Origin: an uncultured Eubacteriales bacterium
GTDB taxonomy: Bacteria > Bacillota > Clostridia > Oscillospirales > Acutalibacteraceae
NCBI GenBank assembly: GCA_900320415.1
Contig: ONSE01000004.1
Coordinates: forward strand, 1 to 7,901
Direction of reading: 5' to 3'
Length of the DNA stretch: 7,901 nucleotides
Shown: positions 1-6,085 of the stretch, in pieces
How positions within the stretch are numbered: position 1 is the first letter of the stretch
How the letters are laid out: every line of letters starts with the position of its first letter
Notes under the pieces: generated by a model
The model's database searches: none
What the model was told of the DNA's origin: nothing
Seen by the model: only the letters and a program-made list of their open reading frames with translations
Translations under genes and position numbers: made by a program

Positions 1-38
1 CAGGGCGGTTTTTGACCAGGAACGCGTATAGGGCAAGG

Positions 39-87
39 AAACGCGCCAATCGACTGAGTGTCGGTTGGCGCGTTTGTCTGATGCTCT
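39..87 (+). terminator. Hairpin terminator, likely of an unseen upstream gene
   Basis: Bases 39-54 (AAACGCGCCAATCGAC) pair with 60-75 (GTCGGTTGGCGCGTTT) around a 5-base loop. This gives a 16-bp stem with a single T-G wobble. The right arm ends in TTT and runs into a T-rich stretch, TTGTCTGATGCTCT (74-87). A short open frame ending in TAG at 28-30, or another ending in TGA at 13-15, could be the tail of a plus-strand gene lying left of the window, but too little is present to identify it. Because kptA runs towards this hairpin from the right, it could stop transcription from both sides. Confidence 0.7.
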
Positions 88-91
88 TTAT

Positions 92-150
92 GGGAGCCTC
101 TGATAATTCCATGTCGCGTGAAGTGCGGTAAGGAATTTTCAGAGGTTCCT
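92..150 (-). repeat. 59-bp palindromic repeat element, copy A
   Basis: The ends form an imperfect inverted repeat: GGGAGCCTCTGATAATTCC (92-110) against GGAATTTTCAGAGGTTCCT (132-150), enclosing a 21-base centre. Read on the minus strand it aligns with copy B at 921-980 over its whole length, with 46 of 60 columns identical in a hand alignment. The match includes an unbroken 15-base core, AAAATTCCTTACCGC, that lies partly in the non-palindromic centre, so the two are copies of one element rather than two chance palindromes. The 19-base ends resemble terminal inverted repeats of a small non-autonomous transposon. No transposase and no clear target duplication is visible. It lies 32 bp beyond the kptA stop codon. 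Confidence 0.75.
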
Positions 151-182
151 TGATACGAATTCCGCCCGATGGGCGCGGGACG

Positions 183-740
183 TCAGCCGAAGTCCTGCTC
201 TCCGTAGCAAACCGTAAAATATTCGGTGGGAACCGCTCTCGCCTGCCATACGCCGTTGGAGGAACGGTAAAGCTCATTTCCGTCCGCGACAAAATCCTTC
301 GCGCGGATCCTGAGCACGACAGGTCTGCCGTGTCTTCTGCCAACCGTGACCGCTGTCGCGTAGTCGGGAGAGATGTGGACAAACTGCCGTTTCATGGACT
401 TCAGACCCTCCTTCATAATCTTATCCAGAAAGCACGTCGCTGTGCCGTGATACAGGAACTCGGGCGGCTCGGGGGATTCCATTTCAATGACAACTCCGGG
501 AATGGAATGGCCCTGGTTCGCGCGGATCCTTCTTCCTGACGCGTCAAAGGAATAACGGCCTTTTTCATCCCGGGCGACAATTTCCTCGATTATTTCACGC
601 GTAATCTCAGGATACTTCTTTTTCAGGACGCCGAGGATTACTGTCACGTCCGCCCAGCCTCCGTTGAGATCGATGTAAAGCGGATCCTGACAATGACGCA
701 GTAAATGCGACATCACCCTGCTGATTTTTGTTAAATTCAT
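183..740 (-). CDS. kptA: RNA 2'-phosphotransferase (Tpt1/KptA family)
   Basis: This protein of 185 residues is the usual length for the KptA/Tpt1 family. The family moves an internal RNA 2'-phosphate to NAD+, giving 2'-OH RNA, nicotinamide and ADP-ribose 1'',2''-cyclic phosphate in the cytoplasm. Numbered from the ATG at 740, it shows the family landmarks in order. These are the SHLLRH motif near the N-terminus with Arg15-His16, IRANQGHS with Arg73, the YHGT NAD-pocket motif (about 97-100), the KRQFVHIS segment with Arg118 and His122, and VGRRHGRPVVL (about 133-143). Arg-His-Arg-Arg is the known catalytic set, and Arg118 is my best candidate for the fourth member. A GTG at 749 would add three residues, but it touches the GGAGGA ribosome binding site, whereas the ATG at 740 is correctly spaced. 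The gene appears monocistronic, lies between two inverted repeat elements, and has no RNA ligase or splicing gene beside it. The family call is secure; the physiological substrate in bacteria is not known. Confidence 0.95.
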   Translation of the reverse strand: MNLTKISRVMSHLLRHCQDPLYIDLNGGWADVTVILGVLKKKYPEITREIIEEIVARDEKGRYSFDASGRRIRANQGHSIPGVVIEMESPEPPEFLYHGTATCFLDKIMKEGLKSMKRQFVHISPDYATAVTVGRRHGRPVVLRIRAKDFVADGNELYRSSNGVWQARAVPTEYFTVCYGEQDFG

Positions 741-749
741 TTCTTTCAC

Positions 750-755
750 TCCTCC
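750..755 (-). promoter_or_regulatory. kptA ribosome binding site, decides the start
   Basis: On the minus strand GGAGGA is followed by GTGAAAGAA and then ATG at 740. The 9-base spacing suits the ATG. The GTG at 749 directly abuts the Shine-Dalgarno sequence and could not be used efficiently. Confidence 0.8.
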
Positions 756-835
756 GTTTGCGGAATTATTCTGCGCTTCCTCAAGACATAATTGCCTCTC
801 AGATATGACAACGAGACTTTGTTGATGATTTCGCA

Positions 836-869
836 GCGTTTTATACTAATCCTTGATGAAAACGCACAA
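836..869 (-). promoter_or_regulatory. Possible kptA promoter with overlapping inverted repeat
   Basis: On the minus strand TTGTGC (869-864) and TATAAA (845-840) are separated by 18 bases, about 100 bp upstream of the kptA start. This is a modest sigma-A match. Overlapping both boxes is an inverted repeat, GCGTTTT (836-842) and AAAACGC (859-865), with a 16-base gap, so the half-site centres lie about two helical turns apart. That spacing would suit a dimeric regulator, but the repeat is short and may be chance. Confidence 0.35.
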
Positions 870-920
870 TAGCTGTCAGCGTCAGATTCCGCATAACTGT
901 GCCTTCGGGTTTACATCATA

Positions 921-980
921 GGGAGCCTCTAAAAATTCCTTACCGCGCATAAGCATGACATTGAATTATTAGAGATTCCC
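921..980 (+). repeat. 60-bp palindromic repeat element, copy B
   Basis: The terminal arms GGGAGCCTCTAAAAATTCC (921-939) and GAATTATTAGAGATTCCC (963-980) form an imperfect inverted repeat around a short centre that starts TTACCGC. It is homologous to copy A (92-150) but lies in the opposite orientation, on the upstream side of kptA, with a one-base length difference. The two copies together bracket an 889-bp unit containing only kptA. A long hairpin could form if it is transcribed. No T-tract follows on either strand, so it does not look like an ordinary terminator. Confidence 0.75.
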
Positions 981-1005
981 TGTAATTTTTTGACACGGCA
1001 TTTCT

Positions 1006-1032
1006 CGTGAAAGGGAGGGTTTCTCTTTCACG
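1006..1032. other. Hairpin of unknown role
   Basis: CGTGAAAG (1006-1013) pairs with CTTTCACG (1025-1032). Three more pairs, including one wobble, extend it to an 11-bp stem with a 5-base loop. No T-tract follows on either strand. It sits between repeat copy B and the terminator of the dockerin gene, and could be a back-up structure that stabilises that mRNA's 3' end or the remnant of another small element. Confidence 0.5.
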
Positions 1033-1041
1033 TCGGTAAGC

Positions 1042-1077
1042 AAAACGCAGAGCCACCCGGAAGCGGATGGCTCTGCG
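1042..1077 (-). terminator. Rho-independent terminator of the dockerin/LRR gene
   Basis: On the minus strand, CGCAGAGCCA (1077-1068) pairs perfectly with TGGCTCTGCG (1055-1046), and the inner loop can pair further. TTTT follows at 1045-1042. It begins 17 bp past the stop codon of the 1094-4573 gene. Confidence 0.85.
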
Positions 1078-1093
1078 GGAATCGTTCCGTCAC

Positions 1094-4000
1094 TTATCCG
1101 AGGTGCTCAATGATCTCCGCAAGGAACTTCTGAATATTTGTCGCGTCATCAATGTTGACGACGCCGTCGCAGTTGGTGTCGGCGGCCTTCAGCTGTGCGG
1201 GTGTGAATTTTATCAGCTCGGCAAGGTGCTTCTGGATCATGGTCGCGTCGTTGACCGTGACGGCTCCGTCGCCGTCTGTGTCGCCCAAAATCAATGCGCC
1301 GCCGGAATACACTACGGTCAGCGGATAGCAGGAGCTGACGCATCTCTGTTCGGGATCCAAGGCAATACTGACCTCGCCCTGCAAGGCTCTGTCCGACTTG
1401 CGGAAGCTCATATCCCGGAAGCACTGGCGCACGTCCCACGCGCCGTCGCCGTCGATATCAAAATACCTGACGTCCGTCCGAAGCTCCTCGTCGTATTTTC
1501 CCTCAGTGATTTCGGCGCCTGCCGCCAACGTCTCACCGATCCCGTCGAACACGGCGCGGTCGCTGAAGGTCTGCACGGCGTTTTCGCTGAAATCGAGCAC
1601 GCGGCGGCTCCGTGTTCCCAGCTCATAGGAAACATTGATCGTCACGTCACGGTCGGGCATGATGAAGCAATCCCCGTCAAGCTCCGCGTCAGGGGAGGTG
1701 ATCGTGGTTTTCACGATATACTTTCCCGCGGGAACCGCATCGGGATCGTTCAGGATATACACAGGCTCGCCCATGTACTGCTCACCGATCACGAAATCAT
1801 AGCTGCCCTTCTCCGCGCTCGCCAGACCGCCGTTCACCGTGATCTTATGCGGGGTCTGTTCGTCGCCCGCAAGCAGGATCGTCAGGCGTTCCATGGGAAC
1901 CGTGTAATACTCACTCTGCGGAAGAGCCAGCGTGATCCTGCCCGAGGCGGGACGCAGGCTGTTGCCTTCCAGCAGAGTAAAGGTTCCGCTCGCGTCGTCA
2001 TATCCGATATCATAGCCGCCGTAGTTGTCGATATCATACTCAAAATAAAAGCGGTTCGTTTGCTCGTTGAATTCCGATTTCTGCCTCTGCACCAGCTCGG
2101 ACAGAATGAAGTACATTCCGTATCTCTCGCTTTTGGCTCCTATGCCGTCGGGAGACTGCGCCGCGGTGTAGGTGCCGCTTCGCAGATCCATGACGCCCGT
2201 CAGAAGCTTTGCCTTTTCGTAGGTGACCTTAACGGCAACGTCCTTGTCGGGCATTACAAAGAAGGTGTCGCCCTCGTCGCAGATCTCCGCGTCGTCCGTT
2301 ACGGCGATGAAGCTGCGCTGAACGACGTATTCGTCATAAGCAAGATCGTTCATATCCGGAACAAGATAAACACTTTCTCCCGCATAAGCCTCGGTGACCT
2401 GCTCCGATCCCGCAACAGCGACGCCGCCGCTGACGTTGATCTTATGCTTTTGCACGGTCGGGTCAGCGAAGATGACCGTCAGCGAGCGCACGGGGAAATA
2501 GATGCAGTCCCCACGCTCAAAGGAGAGCGTCAGCTGACCCGTGGGACTGCTCAGGCTGCTCGTGTCAAGCAGGAAATACTCATTTTCAATTTTAGCGATA
2601 TCGTAGCCGCCGTCGCCGTCAAGATCGAAGCGGTACCAGTTTTTGTTATATTCCGCGCTGTAGCCGTACTCCTTGTTTTTGGACAGATCCAGCAGCGCGA
2701 CATAAATTCCGTAGTCCTGGCTCGTCGGGCTGCCGCCGTCGGGAACCGCGTGGTAGACCTCTCCGTTGCGCAGATCCATCACACAGTTGTACTGCTTGCG
2801 CGTTTCGCAGGTGACGTCGATCGTCACGTCCTCATCGGGCATAATGAAATACTGCTGCGCCTCGCCCTCAAAGGTGACCTCGTTGGAGGAATAACGGACA
2901 GTTCCCTGCACCGCGAACTCGTCATCGGAAAGGTCGTCGGTGCTGATGCCGACCCAGACCTTATCGCCCGCCTTCGCCTCGTGAATCGCGCGAAAGCTCA
3001 ATGCTTCTCCCTCATATTCGAACGCCCTGCCGTTATGGATGTGAATGGCGTGCGCCTCCCCGGGGATGTAAAAGCTGCGTGTATAAATCAGCAAATCGCC
3101 GTTATTCTTCAGCTCGTAATTGATCGCCGAGGTGCCGTCGACCGCAGGCGCGCCGTTTACCAACACTTTGCAGCCGGCAGTAAAAGCGCAGCCGTCGTTG
3201 GGGTGAAGCGTGATCTCCGCAAAGTACTTCCCGCCGCCTTCAAATCGATCGGGAGCGATTCCCCATTCGTTGAACCAGTGCGCCTCCTTGACGATGTACT
3301 GCGCCTCGCTCTCGGGATAGACCTCCGCCTTGTCGGTGTTGTAATCGTAGGAGTCGCCCGCAGCCGGAAGCGTGAGATACAGCCGCGCGCTGCGGATAAC
3401 GTTCTCCGCGAACAGGAACGTCACGGGCGAATAATCCGCGCCCGTCTTGGTAAAGGCAATGGATCTTGCAATACTCGCGGTAGGGAGCTTCTCCGCCTGA
3501 TAGCGGGAAATGCGTACATCATCGGTGCCGTTTTGGTCAAGGTCATAGGTGCAAACGCCCTTGTCGGAGTCCTGCTCGGTGCAATAGGCGTACAGCCCCG
3601 AGGAGAACGCGAGAAAAACATATTCCTTCGCGGCAAGAGGAACGACGGAGGAACAGGAAAAGTCGATATCAAGAGGCGTGTCGAATTTGCACTCCGGATA
3701 TACCGTGACGGATTTCGCGGGCATGGTGAAGTACCACGCGCCGTCGATATTTTCGATCTCCGCGTCCTCGCTTGTGAAGCCCGTGATCGTCACATTCGGC
3801 TCCGGTTTCGGATATATCCTGATCCTGTCGCCCTCGCGCGCTTTTTCGGTGCTGTAACCCGTCGAAAGATTCAGCGTCCGGCCCATAGGGATGCGCATGA
3901 CGTACTGCGGACTCTCAATATCAATGAAGCGAACGCCTATGCTGTCGGCATAACGCTGCGCCGTGCTTTTTTGGCAGCCCGTAACGGACTGCAGCTCCGT

Positions 4001-4573
4001 CCTTGAGCCGTCGGAACGATAACCGAACGCATAGGCGCCGATCTCGACATCGCGGCTCGGAATGACGATACCCGTCAGCGACGTGCCGCCGAACGCCATG
4101 ATACCGATTTTTTTCAGTCCCTCGGGCAGGTTGATCTGCGTAAGCTGCTCACAGTTTTCAAACGCCCTCACGCCGATCTCCGTTACGTTTTCGGGGATCG
4201 TGACCAGCGACAGCTTCGAGTTTGAAAACGCGTTGGCGCCGATGGATTCAAGGCTTTCGGGCAGCACCGCGTAATTCAGTCCGCTCGTGTTCCGGAACGC
4301 GCTTTCGCCGATGCGGGTAACGCCCTCTTCAACCTCCAGCTGATGAATATACTCCTTGTACTTTGTCCACGGAGTAAAGCTGCTGTCGTAGTAATCCGCC
4401 ATCGCGCCGATGCCCTTGATGGTCATCTTGAACTCTGACATATCAAGCGTCCAGGTGCAGTCGCCTGTCGTTCCGCTGTAGGTGCCGCCCGCCGCTCCCG
4501 CGGGGATGACCGCGACAGACAGGAGCAGGCACAGGGTCAGTATCATACACACTGTTCTTCTGAATTTTTTCAC
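1094..4573 (-). CDS. Secreted BspA-type LRR protein with repeated modules and C-terminal dockerin
   Basis: This exported protein of 1159 residues starts at GTG (4573-4571), with AAGGAGGT seven bases upstream. Residues 1-28 form a signal peptide (KKFRR, a hydrophobic run, then AGAAG). Residues about 72-185 hold five BspA/LRR_5 repeats of the type VTRIGESAF, LESIGANAF and VTEIGVRAF, followed by the usual cap (STAQRYADSIGVRF). From about 226 to 1092 a two-part module occurs four times. One part is a roughly 75-residue beta-rich unit ending in F-x-MP-x-x-x-V (283, 577, 773 and 971 lie within the motifs). The other is a unit of about 105 residues carrying D-x-D-x-x-G-x-x-D-[IV] (from 344, 650, 847 and 1039). 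A unique segment at about 403-514 interrupts the series. Residues 1096-1156 are a type I dockerin with two calcium loops (Asp1098/1100/1102/1109 and Asp1132/Asn1134/Asp1136/Asp1143). No catalytic domain is recognised. It probably docks on a cohesin protein and acts in binding or adhesion. The binding target is unknown. Confidence 0.9.
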   Translation of the reverse strand: MKKFRRTVCMILTLCLLLSVAVIPAGAAGGTYSGTTGDCTWTLDMSEFKMTIKGIGAMADYYDSSFTPWTKYKEYIHQLEVEEGVTRIGESAFRNTSGLNYAVLPESLESIGANAFSNSKLSLVTIPENVTEIGVRAFENCEQLTQINLPEGLKKIGIMAFGGTSLTGIVIPSRDVEIGAYAFGYRSDGSRTELQSVTGCQKSTAQRYADSIGVRFIDIESPQYVMRIPMGRTLNLSTGYSTEKAREGDRIRIYPKPEPNVTITGFTSEDAEIENIDGAWYFTMPAKSVTVYPECKFDTPLDIDFSCSSVVPLAAKEYVFLAFSSGLYAYCTEQDSDKGVCTYDLDQNGTDDVRISRYQAEKLPTASIARSIAFTKTGADYSPVTFLFAENVIRSARLYLTLPAAGDSYDYNTDKAEVYPESEAQYIVKEAHWFNEWGIAPDRFEGGGKYFAEITLHPNDGCAFTAGCKVLVNGAPAVDGTSAINYELKNNGDLLIYTRSFYIPGEAHAIHIHNGRAFEYEGEALSFRAIHEAKAGDKVWVGISTDDLSDDEFAVQGTVRYSSNEVTFEGEAQQYFIMPDEDVTIDVTCETRKQYNCVMDLRNGEVYHAVPDGGSPTSQDYGIYVALLDLSKNKEYGYSAEYNKNWYRFDLDGDGGYDIAKIENEYFLLDTSSLSSPTGQLTLSFERGDCIYFPVRSLTVIFADPTVQKHKINVSGGVAVAGSEQVTEAYAGESVYLVPDMNDLAYDEYVVQRSFIAVTDDAEICDEGDTFFVMPDKDVAVKVTYEKAKLLTGVMDLRSGTYTAAQSPDGIGAKSERYGMYFILSELVQRQKSEFNEQTNRFYFEYDIDNYGGYDIGYDDASGTFTLLEGNSLRPASGRITLALPQSEYYTVPMERLTILLAGDEQTPHKITVNGGLASAEKGSYDFVIGEQYMGEPVYILNDPDAVPAGKYIVKTTITSPDAELDGDCFIMPDRDVTINVSYELGTRSRRVLDFSENAVQTFSDRAVFDGIGETLAAGAEITEGKYDEELRTDVRYFDIDGDGAWDVRQCFRDMSFRKSDRALQGEVSIALDPEQRCVSSCYPLTVVYSGGALILGDTDGDGAVTVNDATMIQKHLAELIKFTPAQLKAADTNCDGVVNIDDATNIQKFLAEIIEHLG

Positions 4574-4580
4574 AGAAATT

Positions 4581-4588
4581 ACCTCCTT
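4581..4588 (-). promoter_or_regulatory. Strong ribosome binding site for a GTG start
   Basis: AAGGAGGT on the minus strand is a full complement to the 16S rRNA tail and lies seven bases before the GTG at 4573. It fixes that non-ATG start, which is also where the signal peptide begins. Confidence 0.85.
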
Positions 4589-4605
4589 ATCCTGTTAATA
4601 CTATC

Positions 4606-4634
4606 ATTATATAACATACCACAGGCAAGCGCAA
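4606..4634 (-). promoter_or_regulatory. Sigma-A promoter of the dockerin/LRR gene
   Basis: On the minus strand TTGCGC (4634-4629) and a perfect TATAAT (4611-4606) are separated by 17 bases. This places transcription start about 25 bp before the gene's start codon. The -35 is imperfect, and it overlaps short GCAAG/CTTGC repeats that may bind a regulator. Confidence 0.75.
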
Positions 4635-4649
4635 GTGCCTTGCGGGCAA
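4624..4649. promoter_or_regulatory. Candidate operator between divergent promoters
   Basis: The stretch contains nested short inverted repeats: GCAAG-TGC-CTTGC (4631-4643), TTGC-GG-GCAA (4640-4649), and a wider GGCA...TGCC pair (4624-4639). It covers the -35 of the dockerin gene and lies about 20 bp from the -35 of the esterase gene. A regulator bound here could control both. No known operator consensus is matched convincingly. Confidence 0.3.
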
Positions 4650-4669
4650 CAATATCCCCAAAATTCCGC

Positions 4670-4698
4670 TTGACTGTTCGTTACGGATTTCATATAAT
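4670..4698 (+). promoter_or_regulatory. Sigma-A promoter of the esterase gene
   Basis: TTGACT (4670-4675) and TATAAT (4693-4698) with a 17-base spacer are nearly ideal. Transcription would begin near 4705, giving a leader of about 146 bases before the ATG at 4851. A second TATAAT at 4800-4805 lacks a good -35. Confidence 0.85.
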
Positions 4699-4720
4699 GA
4701 CCTCACAGGGAAGTATTTAC

Positions 4721-4739
4721 CGTTTGGCTGTCCCAAACG
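4721..4739 (+). promoter_or_regulatory. Hairpin/dyad in the esterase leader
   Basis: CGTTTGG (4721-4727) and CCAAACG (4733-4739) form a perfect 7-bp stem with a 5-base loop, starting about 16 bases into the predicted transcript. It could be an operator or a 5' mRNA stabilising stem. There is no alternative-terminator arrangement to suggest a riboswitch. Confidence 0.4.
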
Positions 4740-4836
4740 ACTTTGTATCAGGAATAAAAACAGCAAGGATTTCTTCAGACGAACTACAGATGGATGAGAT
4801 ATAATCTAATCAAAAGACAGATCATACACATCAAAA

Positions 4837-4844
4837 AAAGGAGA
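4837..4844 (+). promoter_or_regulatory. Esterase ribosome binding site, decides the start
   Basis: AAAGGAGA lies seven bases (counted from GGAG) before the ATG at 4851. An in-frame ATG at 4794 would add 19 polar residues in front of the lipoprotein signal and has no comparable site, so 4851 is the start. Confidence 0.85.
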
Positions 4845-4850
4845 GTCACC

Positions 4851-6011
4851 ATGAAAAGAATCATTTCTGCCCTGTGCGCCGTAATCACCGCTGTCCCTGT
4901 TTTTATGACCGGCTGCGCGGTCAAAGGAAGCGGAGAAAGCGGCGATCACAAGCTGTATCTGAAAACCGACTACGTTTACGATGAGGTGAAGGCGGTATTC
5001 GTCAACAAGGCGAACGGCAATACGCGGGAAACCGTTATGAAGCGCGGCGAGGACGGCGACGGCTTCTTTCAGTACTCCTGCATGGGCGACACCGGGGCAT
5101 ATAATAAAGTCTATTTTTCCTATGACGGCAAGGAAACCGACGAGGTCGCCTTCAACGATCTGGTGGACGGGTGGTATATTTCCATCTACGGCGTACTGCC
5201 CTGCACCGAGGGCGTGGCATTTTCACGCGAAGCTCCCTTAACAAGACTGACCTTTCCCTTTCAGGGCGAGGACAAGGATGTCTATGTATGGACGCCCGAG
5301 GACTATGATCCCGCTTCGGAGGATAAGTATTCCGTGATTTATCTTCTCGACGGAGACTGCATCCTGGCAGATGAACGCGGGCTGGGAACATGGAACACTC
5401 CCGAGAGCGTCGTAAGCGCCATGAAGCACAGCGATTTCAAGGCGATCGTTGTCGGGATTGCGACCCGTGAGAATACGCGCTACCGCGAGCTTGCCCCCGA
5501 CCTCGGTACACCGAGAGAGGAGGTCGCCGACGAATACGATCACAGGTACGGCAACGAGTTCTGCGATTTCGTTGTGAACACGGTGGTTCCCGGCATCGAG
5601 AAGCAATACAACGTCTATACCGACCCCGCTCACAACGCTGTCTCGGGAAGCTCGCTCGGCGGACTCGAATCGTTCTACATCGGAATGGAACACCCTGAAA
5701 AATTCGGAAACATCGGCGCCATGTCGCCTTCGTTCTGGATGTACGACGAGAACACCTGGGAGGATTACTTGAAACAAAAGGATTTCTCTCAGAACGCTCC
5801 GTTCGTTTATATGTACGCGGGCGACGACTGGAAGGATAACGGGATCTGCGCGAAGCCGATGATGGAGCTGCTTGAGAAGCTGGATTATCCCGCTGACAGA
5901 AAGGTACTGGATTTATACGACAAGGGCGATCACCGCGTTTTCTACTGGAGATATATCTTCCCCGAGTTTCTGGAAGCGATGTACACGCAAAAGGTCGCCG
6001 CACTGATGTGA
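4851..6011 (+). CDS. Lipoprotein alpha/beta-hydrolase, esterase D / feruloyl esterase type
   Basis: This protein of 386 residues is predicted to be lipid-anchored on the outside of the membrane. The signal segment ends in VFMTGC, with the modified cysteine at residue 22. Residues about 30-125 form a small N-terminal beta-type domain (VYFSYDGKETDEVAFNDLVDGW) of the sort that precedes CE1-like esterases. From about 130 to the end is a putative esterase domain (PF00756 type). It has VIYLLDGD on the early strand and oxyanion region, GIATRENTRYRELAP, the nucleophile elbow GSSLGG with Ser268, YAGDDWKDN (probable acid Asp325 or Asp326) and GDHRVFYW with the probable catalytic His361. Known relatives cleave feruloyl or acetyl esters of plant polysaccharides, or iron-siderophore esters such as enterobactin and bacillibactin. 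The sequence does not settle which substrate applies. It is divergent from the dockerin gene and has no siderophore transport gene beside it, which mildly favours a polysaccharide role. Confidence 0.85.
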   Translation: MKRIISALCAVITAVPVFMTGCAVKGSGESGDHKLYLKTDYVYDEVKAVFVNKANGNTRETVMKRGEDGDGFFQYSCMGDTGAYNKVYFSYDGKETDEVAFNDLVDGWYISIYGVLPCTEGVAFSREAPLTRLTFPFQGEDKDVYVWTPEDYDPASEDKYSVIYLLDGDCILADERGLGTWNTPESVVSAMKHSDFKAIVVGIATRENTRYRELAPDLGTPREEVADEYDHRYGNEFCDFVVNTVVPGIEKQYNVYTDPAHNAVSGSSLGGLESFYIGMEHPEKFGNIGAMSPSFWMYDENTWEDYLKQKDFSQNAPFVYMYAGDDWKDNGICAKPMMELLEKLDYPADRKVLDLYDKGDHRVFYWRYIFPEFLEAMYTQKVAALM

Positions 6012-6085
6012 TACTATCCTCTGACAAAACTCTTTAACAGCCGTCTCGTTAAATTCCGCATAACTGAATTGTTTTTTTTGCATAG

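Noticed and set aside
150..539. A 129-residue plus-strand open frame within kptA
   Set aside because: It is antisense to a well-conserved kptA frame, has no good ribosome binding site, and its start lies at the edge of repeat copy A.
741..749. GTG at 749 as the kptA start
   Set aside because: It directly follows GGAGGA with no spacing; the ATG at 740 is correctly placed.
886..899. ATTCCGCATAACTG at 886-899, repeated exactly at 6053-6066, with a looser match near 4663
   Set aside because: A shared 14-mer is not rare enough in about 8 kb searched on both strands, and the surroundings do not align. It would matter only if a genome search showed many copies.
92..980. CRISPR-like repeats
   Set aside because: There are only two copies, 770 bp apart, in opposite orientation and with a gene between them.
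1067..4006. A 979-residue open frame on the plus strand opposite the dockerin/LRR gene
   Set aside because: It is codon-aligned antisense to that gene and stays open because the real gene avoids TTA, CTA and TCA codons. Its translation has no recognisable domain, while the minus-strand frame has a signal peptide, LRRs and a dockerin.
4794..4850. ATG at 4794 as the esterase start
   Set aside because: It would place 19 charged and polar residues ahead of a clean lipoprotein signal peptide. The ATG at 4851 has a good ribosome binding site.
5238..5777. A 179-residue minus-strand open frame within the esterase gene
   Set aside because: It is antisense to a frame with clear hydrolase motifs and has no promoter, ribosome binding site or family resemblance.
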